From NCBI GenBank assembly GCA_035649895.1, contig DASRIS010000082.1:1-25006 (forward strand): 25,006 nt of DNA, written 5' to 3'. This document shows positions 6,261 through 13,009 of this stretch, in pieces; the first letter of the stretch is position 1; each line of letters starts with the position of its first letter. Both the position numbers and the translations under genes were made by a program. The notes beneath the pieces are model-generated. The model was given only the letters and a program-made list of their open reading frames with translations. It searched no databases and was not told where the DNA came from. Source of the DNA: DASSUC01 sp035649895. Lineage in GTDB: Bacteria > Actinomycetota > Actinomycetes > Mycobacteriales > Micromonosporaceae.

Positions 6261-9221
6261 ATGACCGCCACCGCCCGCTGGCTCGCCGGGCTGGACGCGT
6301 TCCACCTGACCGAGCTGCCGCGGCCGGCCGCGCCGCCGGCCGACGCGCCCACCGGGGTAGCCGACCCGGACCCGGGCCGGCGCCAGCGGGTTGCCGCTCT
6401 CACCGCCGCGTACCACGGGGATGCCGGCCGCGGTGTGGTGGCCGCGGCCTGGTGCCGGCCCGTGGCCGGCGGGCCGGTGGAGATCCTGGCCGGCGGCGCG
6501 GTCGCCGGCGGCACGGCGCCCGGCGGCGACGTGGTGCTGGGGCTGCCGGCCGGTGCCCGGGCCCGCCCGCTGCCGCCCGGCGGGCTCGCCGACGCGCTCA
6601 AGCCGGTGCCGGTCTGGACCCCGGTCGGCGCGGTCGCCGACGCGCTGCTCACCGAGCCCGGCGCGCCGCAGCCACCGCTGCCCGCCCCGGCCTGCGGGCT
6701 CGCCGAGGCGCTGCTGGGCACCTGGTGGGACGCGTTCGCCTGGCTGGTGGTGGCGTTCGCCGTACCCGTCGAGGAGGTGGACCGGCTCGCGGCCGAGGCG
6801 GGCGCGCGGGCCCGCGAGGCCGGCGCCCGGGCCACCGGCTCGCCGGAGTACGCGCTGCGCACCGCCCGCCTCGAGCACCAGCACCGGGAGCTGCGCCGGG
6901 CCGAGTCCACCGGGCTGTGGCGGGTGCACCTGCTCGCCGGCGGGCTGGACGCGCCGTCCGCCCGCCGGGTGGCCGGCCTGCTCGCCGCCGGCGTGGACCT
7001 CGCCGGGCAGCCGTACACGCTGGTCCCCTCGGGCCTGGCCGCGCCGCTCGACGACGTCCTCTATGGACAGCCCTGGCACCGCGGCAGCGCGCACGCGCCG
7101 TTCCTCGCCGGCTCGCCGCTGCTCGCCGCGCTGATGCCGGTGCCGCGCACCGAGGTGCCGGGGGTACGGCTGCGGCTGCGGCCGGAGTTCGACGTCACTC
7201 CGGAGGGGGGTGCCGCCCTGCCGGTTGGCGGCACCCCCGCCCTGGCGGAGTCCGCTGCCCCTGCGGCGTTACGGCTCGGCGCGGTGCTGGACGCGAACGC
7301 GATGCCGGTGGGGCCGTTCGCCGTGCCGGTGGAGAGCCTGGTCCGCCACGTGTTCGTGTGCGGCGCGACCGGGGCGGGCAAGTCGCAGACGGTACGCGCG
7401 CTGCTGGAGGAGGCGAGCCGGCTCGACCTGCCGTGGCTGGTGGTGGAGCCGTCCAAGGCCGAGTACCGGGCGATGGCGGCCCGGCTGCCGCAGGCGCGGG
7501 TGGTCACCGTACGCCCGGGCGACGTCGCGGCCGTGCCTGCCGGGCTCAACCCGCTGGAGCCGGCGCCCGGCTTCCCGCTACAGACCCATGTGGACCTGGT
7601 CCGGGCGCTGTTCATCGCGGCGTTCGAGGCGGACGAGCCGTTCCCGCAGGTGCTCAGCGCCGCGCTGACCCGCTGCTACGAGGAGCAGGGCTGGCACCTG
7701 GCGCTGGGCCGCCCGCAGCCGGACGCGCACCGCCCGCGCTACCCCACCCTGGCCGACCTGGCCCGCTGCGCCGAGGCCGTGGTCGGCGAGATCGGGTACG
7801 GGCGGGAGGTCACCGACAACGTCCGGGGCTTCATCCGGGTGCGCATCGGCAGCCTGCGCCTGGGCACGACCGGGCGGTTCTTCGAGGGCGGGCACCCGAT
7901 CGACGTGGCCGAGCTGCTGCGCCAGCGGGTCGTCTTCGAGATCGAGGACGTCGGCGACGACCGGGACAAGGCGTTCCTCATGGGCACCGTGCTGGTCCGC
8001 CTCGCCGAGCAGCTGCGCGTCGACGCGCGCACCGCGGCCCGGCCGGCCGGTCCGGTCCCGCTGCGCCACCTCGCGGTCTTCGAGGAGGCGCACCGGCTGC
8101 TACGCCGGCCGGAGGAGCGGGGTCCGGCCTCGCACGCCATCGAGCTGTTCGCCGCGCTGCTCGCCGAGATCCGGGCGTACGGCGAGGGCATCGTGGTCGC
8201 CGACCAGATCCCGAGCAAGCTGGTGCCCGACGTGATCAAGAACACGGCCGTCAAGGTGCTGCACCGGCTGCCGGCCCAGGACGACCGGGACGTGGTGGGC
8301 GCCACGGTCAACCTGACCGCCGCCCAGTCCGCGTACCTGGTGACCCTGCCGCCGGGCACGGCGGCGGCCTTCGCCGACGGGATGGACTACCCGGTGCTGG
8401 TGGCGATGCCCGACGGCACGGAACGGGAGGCGGCCCCGGCCGCGACGGCCTCCGCGGCGGGGCTCGTCGGCCGGCGCAGCGGCACCTGCGGGGCCGACTG
8501 CCGCGGGCGGCCCTGCACGCTCACCGACATCGAGACCGCGCGGCACCTGCTGCGCCGCCCGGACAGCCGGTGGCTCGCGCTGTGGGCGGAGATCTGCGTG
8601 GTGGCGCACCTGACCGGCTGGGCGATCCCCCACCCGGCTGCCCACCTGGCGGCGGAGCTGAACGACCTGGCGCCGCGGCTGCGCGACTGCGCCATCGGGC
8701 ACGCGGCCGACGCAGCGGTCGCCGCCCGCTCCGCGGTCATCGTGCGCACCGCCGCACCCGCCCGGCTCGCGGCGCACGTCGCCGACGCGATGCGGCACCG
8801 GCTGGCCGGGTACGGCTCCTGCCCCGGGGAGGAGCCGCAGTGGCTGGCCCACGCGTACCGCTGGGCCCTGGTCTGGGACGAGCTCATGCGCCTGGTGCGT
8901 GACCGCCCGACGGCGCCACGGCATCCGCGCAGCGCCGAGTGGGAGTCCCAGCACGGGCGGGCGATCCCGGGCCTGGACGCGGCCGACCAGCTGGCGGCCG
9001 TGCAGCGCTGGCACTCGGCCCGGCAGCGGGACCACCCCGCCCGGTACGAGGTGCTCTTCGGTGCGGACCGTCCGTCCACACTGGAGCGCGCGGTCGGTGC
9101 GCCGGTGACCGCCGAGGACTGGCCGGACCGGCTCAGCGAGGCGCTCGGCCAGCTGGAGGACGTGGCGTGGGCGCAGCGCTACCTGGCCCAGCCACCGTTG
9201 CAGCCCCCGCATCCCCCCTAG
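6261..9221 (+). CDS. HerA/DUF87-class P-loop ATPase with C-terminal cysteine cluster
   Basis: A 986-residue cytoplasmic ATPase. Residues 1-340 are a family-specific N-terminal region. Walker A is GATGAGKS (368-375), followed by WLVVEPSKAEYR (393-403), a segment typical of HerA/TraG-like motors. The Walker B/catalytic Glu is in LAVFEEAHRLL (604-614), followed by VVADQIPSKLVPDVIKNT (645-662) as a sensor and arginine-finger region. A putative zinc-binding group C743-x3-C747-x4-C752 follows, then a mostly helical 230-residue C-terminal part ending in a Pro/His tail. HerA-class enzymes are hexameric DNA or protein translocases, and many act with nucleases in DNA repair or phage defence. It diverges from the pseudo-ATPase gene and precedes a small protein gene by 44 bp. 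Start ATG 6261 has no clear Shine-Dalgarno and may be coupled to the overlapping micro-ORF. The ATPase class is secure; the biological role is unknown. Confidence 0.88.
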   Translation: MTATARWLAGLDAFHLTELPRPAAPPADAPTGVADPDPGRRQRVAALTAAYHGDAGRGVVAAAWCRPVAGGPVEILAGGAVAGGTAPGGDVVLGLPAGARARPLPPGGLADALKPVPVWTPVGAVADALLTEPGAPQPPLPAPACGLAEALLGTWWDAFAWLVVAFAVPVEEVDRLAAEAGARAREAGARATGSPEYALRTARLEHQHRELRRAESTGLWRVHLLAGGLDAPSARRVAGLLAAGVDLAGQPYTLVPSGLAAPLDDVLYGQPWHRGSAHAPFLAGSPLLAALMPVPRTEVPGVRLRLRPEFDVTPEGGAALPVGGTPALAESAAPAALRLGAVLDANAMPVGPFAVPVESLVRHVFVCGATGAGKSQTVRALLEEASRLDLPWLVVEPSKAEYRAMAARLPQARVVTVRPGDVAAVPAGLNPLEPAPGFPLQTHVDLVRALFIAAFEADEPFPQVLSAALTRCYEEQGWHLALGRPQPDAHRPRYPTLADLARCAEAVVGEIGYGREVTDNVRGFIRVRIGSLRLGTTGRFFEGGHPIDVAELLRQRVVFEIEDVGDDRDKAFLMGTVLVRLAEQLRVDARTAARPAGPVPLRHLAVFEEAHRLLRRPEERGPASHAIELFAALLAEIRAYGEGIVVADQIPSKLVPDVIKNTAVKVLHRLPAQDDRDVVGATVNLTAAQSAYLVTLPPGTAAAFADGMDYPVLVAMPDGTEREAAPAATASAAGLVGRRSGTCGADCRGRPCTLTDIETARHLLRRPDSRWLALWAEICVVAHLTGWAIPHPAAHLAAELNDLAPRLRDCAIGHAADAAVAARSAVIVRTAAPARLAAHVADAMRHRLAGYGSCPGEEPQWLAHAYRWALVWDELMRLVRDRPTAPRHPRSAEWESQHGRAIPGLDAADQLAAVQRWHSARQRDHPARYEVLFGADRPSTLERAVGAPVTAEDWPDRLSEALGQLEDVAWAQRYLAQPPLQPPHPP

Positions 9222-9265
9222 CCGCATCCCCTGCATCCCCCTGCGTCCCCATTGGAGAAAGCACC

Positions 9266-9856
9266 ATGGAGCGGATCCACGAGACCGACACCCTGCTCGA
9301 CCTGTCCGGCCGGTCCGGCGCCAACGGCGCCGGTGAGACCGAGCTGCCGTACCTGTCCCGGGGCGAGCACCGGGACGGGAACCTGCCGGCCGCGGAGGAC
9401 CCGCGGTGGGGCGACCACCTCGGCGTGGCCGGGGAGCGGTTCAAGCCCGGCGTGCACGACCCGGAGCACATGCTGACCCCCACCCAGCTGGAGGCGGCCG
9501 AGCGGCTCGCCAAAGACGGCGCGATGGTCAATGTGATGAACCCCGATCGCGTGGGCGTGGACAACGCCGACGGGGTGGCGATCGTGCGGGAGTCGCCCAA
9601 CTCCACCGGTACGCCAACCGCCTTCGTCCCGCTCGACGCCACCTCGGAGACCGCAGTCGCCGACGCGTTGGACATCGCGGCCAGCCGGGTCAGCTCGTTC
9701 GAGCACGGCCAGGTCATGCTGGACGGGCGGGAGAGCGGCCTGACGGTGGAGGCGGCCCGGGCCGGGCTGGAGGAGGCCGGCAAGCGCGACGGCGCGGTGC
9801 CCGACCGGGTGCACTGCCTGCTCGCCAACGGTGAGCTCTTCAGCTGGCCCGAGTAG
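9266..9856 (+). CDS. Unknown protein; C-terminal half resembles a CdiA_C-type nuclease fold in layout
   Basis: A 196-residue, acidic, soluble protein without signal peptide or membrane segment. Start ATG 9266 has a good ribosome site (GGAG at 9254-9257, eight bases away) and follows the ATPase gene by 44 bp, so the two are probably one operon. Residues 1-65 are probably flexible. From about residue 70 the order is LTPTQLEAAERLAKDGAMV, then TAFVPLDATSETAVADAL, then GQVMLDGRESGLTVEAA, then VHCLLANGELFSWPE. This order of helix and strand blocks is the one I associate with CdiA_C-like tRNase domains. The ExK catalytic pair usual at the central strand is not evident, so it may be an inactive relative, an immunity-like protein or unrelated. 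The fold assignment is inference. Confidence 0.7.
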   Translation: MERIHETDTLLDLSGRSGANGAGETELPYLSRGEHRDGNLPAAEDPRWGDHLGVAGERFKPGVHDPEHMLTPTQLEAAERLAKDGAMVNVMNPDRVGVDNADGVAIVRESPNSTGTPTAFVPLDATSETAVADALDIAASRVSSFEHGQVMLDGRESGLTVEAARAGLEEAGKRDGAVPDRVHCLLANGELFSWPE

Positions 9857-9865
9857 CGTTCGCCG

Positions 9866-10402
9866 TCAGGTGGCCGGCGCCGGCAGCTTTCGGACGGGGT
9901 CGCCGGGGCGCACCACGCCGGAGCGGACGACCCGGGTGTTGACGCCGCGGAGGTTCAGCGCGGCGCCCACCGCGGAGTTGACGAACCTGACGGCGTCGAG
10001 CCCGAACCTGGCGCCGAACTTCTTGCAGCCGCGGTGCGGCTCGGTGGTGACCTCGAGCACCGCCGAGCCGACCTCGATCCGGGTGCCGGGTGGCAGGTTC
10101 TGGCGGCTGAGGTCCAGGTCCACGTAGAGCTGGTCACCGGCGAGTGGCCACCGCTCACGGGAGCCGGCCAGCAGCGCGATGGCCCGCACGTTCATCACCG
10201 TGACCTGGTGCATGGTGTCGCCGTCCGCGCTCAGCCAGACGTCGCCGACCAGGCCGGCGACGACGTCGAGATGGGCCTCGGTGACCGTCTCGCGCTCGTT
10301 CTCGGCTGGCCGCCGGACGATGAGCTCGACCTTTCCTTCGTCCGGTGGCGCTCCGCGGATCTCGTCGAGCCCGGCTTCCAGCGTGCTGAGGTCTAGGTAC
10401 AT
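9866..10402 (-). CDS. MOSC-domain protein
   Basis: A 178-residue protein with the MOSC core found in molybdenum-cofactor sulfurase C-termini and the YiiM/YuaD group. These are sulfur-carrier or cofactor-binding domains. Visible family features are VELIVRRPAENERE (25-38), LVGDVWL (51-57), DQLYVDLDLS (90-99) and the conserved Cys in EPHRGCKKFGARFG (Cys126). The start is taken at ATG 10402; an in-frame GTG at 10441 would add 13 unconvincing residues. It is convergent with the preceding gene, with nine bases between stops. The natural substrate is unknown. Similar stand-alone MOSC proteins detoxify N-hydroxylated bases or are uncharacterised. Confidence 0.88.
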   Translation of the reverse strand: MYLDLSTLEAGLDEIRGAPPDEGKVELIVRRPAENERETVTEAHLDVVAGLVGDVWLSADGDTMHQVTVMNVRAIALLAGSRERWPLAGDQLYVDLDLSRQNLPPGTRIEVGSAVLEVTTEPHRGCKKFGARFGLDAVRFVNSAVGAALNLRGVNTRVVRSGVVRPGDPVRKLPAPAT

Positions 10403-10469
10403 ACCACGACGGTGGAACCGACTTGCATCAGCGTCAATCACTTATCTGCGGTCGGAGACGCATCTCATA

Positions 10470-10939
10470 CCGTGGCTGGGCCGACCGCCACAGCTACCAG
10501 TCGTTCCTGGCGCAGGCCCACGACCGGCTCGCCGCCGCGCAGGTGGGCACCTACCACAGGATCAGCGTCCACCTCTTCGACCGGCTCACCGACATTGGCG
10601 GACACCTCCCCGACGGCTTCGCCGAAGCCACTGTGCTGCGCCTCGGGCACTGCCAGGTGCGGGCGGACCGCGTGGCGCACTTTCTCCAGGCGCAGGCCGG
10701 TGTCTGGAACCCGGGGATGGCGCGTACCCCCCGGCATGCGTGGCGGCCTCCTCGCCCGGCGCGGCGAGGCCGAGCTCCTGGTCCTGTCGCTGTGGGCCGA
10801 ACCGGCCGACCACGAGCGGTACGCGGCCGAGCGCCTGCCGGATCTTCGAGAGCGGGCCAGGGCAGCGGACGACCTTGACCGCATCGCCGGTGACCTGGTC
10901 GACCTCGATCCCGCCTGGACCGTCCCCTCCGGACGCTGA
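10470..10939 (+). pseudogene. DUF4937-like protein remnant, 5'-truncated and frameshifted
   Basis: Protein-like sequence begins around WADRHSYQSFLAQAHDRL (from about 10474) with no start codon or N-terminal part. It continues through HRISVHLFDRL and RVAHFLQAQAGVWNPGMA, then meets a run of six C at 10727-10732. Removing one C restores the frame into GMRGGLLARRGEAELLVLSL, and the product would end at TGA 10937-10939 after DPAWTVPSGR. The layout of two dimeric alpha-beta barrel-like halves matches DUF4937/YdbC proteins, which are usually about 200 residues. About 60 N-terminal residues are absent and the MOSC gene lies where they should be. The homopolymer shift alone could be a sequencing error, but the missing 5' end argues for a true pseudogene. 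Confidence 0.65.
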
Positions 10940-11008
10940 CTGCCGGCCAGGATCTCGCCGAAATGGCCGTACCATGATAGATGTCAATATATTTGAGAGG
11001 GGCTGGCC

Positions 11009-12865
11009 ATGGACCGGCGACGTTTCCTTACCCTGACCGGCGGCGCCGGCCTCGGCGTCGGCCTCGTCGCCGCCACCGGAGCGACGCCTGCGGCGGCCAT
11101 GTGGTTCCCCTACTTCAACCGGCGCATCCCGGACGAGGCGCACCAGGTGATGGCGCAGCTGGCGCCGCAGGGAATCACCTCGTTCTCGTTCACCCCGGCC
11201 AATGGCTGGGTCATGGTCACCCAGATGGGCAACTACTTTGCCCGCAACATCCCAGAGGAGTGCTTCGCCAAGCTGGGCGAGATGGTGGCCGCCGGGATCC
11301 GGATCCACTGCATCGCCTTCCCACCGGCTGGCGGCAACTCGTGGGTGATCACCGGCGACACCGGCCTGTTCGCGCGCAACATCCCCCAGGAGTGCTACGA
11401 GAAGATCCTTGAGCTCTACGCCACCGGCCAGCAGGTCGTACACGTGGCGTTCCCGCCGGCGGGCGGGAACCGGTGGGTGGTCGTCGGCAGCGCCGGTTTC
11501 TTTGCCCGCAACATCGACGACGAGTGCTTCCAGATGATGCGCAACCTGACCCAGGGCGGCGGCCGGCGGGTGACCCGGGTGGCGTTCCCCTACACCGGCG
11601 GCTGGACGGTCGTCGCCCAGGACGAGTTCTTCGCCCGCAACATCGACCCCGAGTGCTTCCAGATGATGCAGAGCTTCGCCAGCGGGGGGTGGGAGCTGCA
11701 CAACGTGGTCTTCTCCCCGATGAACAACGGCTGGTCGCTGAGCTCGCGCGGGCTGGTCGCGCCGATGCCGCCCGACCCGGCCCGCCGGGTCGAGGCCATG
11801 GTCGGCGGCATGGGCATCTGGCAGCGGATGGCCTGGTGGGGCACTCCCGGCGCGGCGGTCGCGGTGGTGCAGGGCAACCAGGTGGCGTGGTCCACCGGGT
11901 ACGGCTGGCTGGAGGCCGGGCAGCCGCACGCGGCGCACCCGGAGAGCGCCTTCCAGGCCGCCTCGGTCAGCAAGGCGGTCGCCTCGGTCGGGGTGATGCG
12001 GCTGCTCCAGACGCAGGCGCTGCCGCTGGACGCCGACATCCGCCCCACGCTGAACTGGCCGCTGGGCGCCCGGTGGTGCGTAGCGCCCGCGGCGGTGCCA
12101 ACGATCGACCAGGTGCTGGCCCACCGCGGCGGCGTGATCGGCCGGGGCTCGACCACTCCGGCCAATGTGTGCGCCGGGTTCGACCCAGGCGGCGGCGGGT
12201 TCAGCGGCTACGGGCCCCTCGACCCGGTGCCGACCCTGCTGCAGGTGATGAACGGGCAGGGCAACTCGCCACGGGTCGAGCTGACCACCAACCCGGGCGC
12301 CGAGTTCCACTACTCCGGCGGTGGGTTCGTCCTGCTGCAGCGCATGGTCGAGGAGCGCACCGGGCTGACCCTGGCCCAGTACATGCAGAACGAGATCTTC
12401 GGCCCGCTGGGCATGGCCACCAGCTCGTACGAGCTGGACCCGCTCTTCGAGCTGGCGTCAGGGCATACCGCGGCCGGCGCGGTCATCCCGGGCCGGCGCT
12501 ACCGGTACCCGGAGTCGGCGGCGGCCGGGCTCTACACCACCGTGCGCGACCTCTGCCAGCTGGTGGCCTACCTCAACCAGGCGTGGATGGCGCCGGGCGA
12601 CATCCCGGGCCCGCTCAGCCGCGACTCGGTCCGCACGATGCTCAACACCGGCCCCACCCCGGACATGGGCCGCGGGTTCTTCCTGGCCAACCAGGGCACG
12701 TTCAACCACTGGTACGGCCACAGCGGCTCCAACTTCGGCTTCAAGAGCGAGTTCGGCGGCTACCCGCAGCGGGGCATGGGCTACGCGGTTCTGGTCAACG
12801 GAGACCGGGGTGAGCTGGTGAGCGAGATCGTCGCGGCCATCAAGGCGGTGTACGGCCTGCCGTGA
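11009..12865 (+). CDS. Tat-exported serine hydrolase: BTRD1-like repeats plus beta-lactamase-fold domain
   Basis: A 618-residue secreted protein. The N-terminus MDRRRFLTLTGGAG is a twin-arginine signal, with probable cleavage near ATPAAA (about residue 30). Five repeats of about 43 residues follow (36-76, 77-120, 121-164, 165-207, 208-248), each opening with FxRxIP/D-x-E-[CA] and containing a GGNxW or GGW strand. This matches bacterial tandem repeat domain 1. Residues about 255-618 form a class-C beta-lactamase/DD-peptidase fold with S319-V-S-K322, Y435-S-G (YxN position) and H571-S-G (the KTG-equivalent). The same two-part plan occurs in fungal polyglycine hydrolases, which are secreted endopeptidases. 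The start is ATG 11009 with GAGAGGGG six bases upstream, preceded by an unusually A/T-rich leader. It may act on peptides or peptidoglycan; the substrate is not known. Confidence 0.9.
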   Translation: MDRRRFLTLTGGAGLGVGLVAATGATPAAAMWFPYFNRRIPDEAHQVMAQLAPQGITSFSFTPANGWVMVTQMGNYFARNIPEECFAKLGEMVAAGIRIHCIAFPPAGGNSWVITGDTGLFARNIPQECYEKILELYATGQQVVHVAFPPAGGNRWVVVGSAGFFARNIDDECFQMMRNLTQGGGRRVTRVAFPYTGGWTVVAQDEFFARNIDPECFQMMQSFASGGWELHNVVFSPMNNGWSLSSRGLVAPMPPDPARRVEAMVGGMGIWQRMAWWGTPGAAVAVVQGNQVAWSTGYGWLEAGQPHAAHPESAFQAASVSKAVASVGVMRLLQTQALPLDADIRPTLNWPLGARWCVAPAAVPTIDQVLAHRGGVIGRGSTTPANVCAGFDPGGGGFSGYGPLDPVPTLLQVMNGQGNSPRVELTTNPGAEFHYSGGGFVLLQRMVEERTGLTLAQYMQNEIFGPLGMATSSYELDPLFELASGHTAAGAVIPGRRYRYPESAAAGLYTTVRDLCQLVAYLNQAWMAPGDIPGPLSRDSVRTMLNTGPTPDMGRGFFLANQGTFNHWYGHSGSNFGFKSEFGGYPQRGMGYAVLVNGDRGELVSEIVAAIKAVYGLP

Positions 12866-12932
12866 CAGCTCGCGCAGCGGTCATTCGCACCGGGTCCTAC
12901 GTCCATCGCGGCCTGATGGGTATGCGGCAGCC

Positions 12933-12960
12933 GTGACATCCGCCCAATGCCTGCTACGTT
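12933..12960 (+). promoter_or_regulatory. Candidate promoter for the glycosyltransferase cluster
   Basis: GTGACA (12933-12938) and TACGTT (12955-12960), separated by 16 bases, resemble housekeeping -35 and -10 elements about 50 bases upstream of the GT4 start. Pattern match only. Confidence 0.3.
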
Positions 12961-13009
12961 GAGCACACGAGCGGCTCCCAGCCAGTCCCGCACCATGGGT
13001 CGGTGGGTA

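Noticed and set aside
6186..7094. Upstream extension of the membrane-protein gene to 7094
   Set aside because: The extra 300 residues are antisense to the HerA-like gene and low in complexity. ATG 6185 has a G-rich ribosome site and gives a sensible N-terminus.
6452..8902. An 816-codon open frame on the plus strand, within the HerA-like gene in another frame
   Set aside because: Its translation is almost only Arg, Ala, Gly and Pro with no motif, as expected of an out-of-phase frame in GC-rich DNA. The overlapping frame has a clear Walker A and B.
8100..9236. A 378-codon minus-strand frame opposite the HerA-like C-terminus
   Set aside because: Arg/Val/Gly/His-rich shadow of the sense gene without start signals or recognisable domains.
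9209..9251. Repeated GCATCCCC-type units between the HerA-like gene and the next gene
   Set aside because: Irregular C-rich repeats partly encoding the Pro/His tail. No hairpin or T-run, so neither a terminator nor a defined repeat can be claimed.
10971..10998. Candidate ArsR-like operator or promoter in the A/T-rich leader before the Tat-exported protein
   Set aside because: The dyad is imperfect (about five of eight half-site matches) and no convincing -35/-10 pair fits, so it was not listed as a feature.
10586..12310. A 574-codon minus-strand frame opposite the BTRD1/beta-lactamase gene
   Set aside because: Low-complexity antisense translation. The sense frame has a signal peptide, repeats and catalytic motifs.
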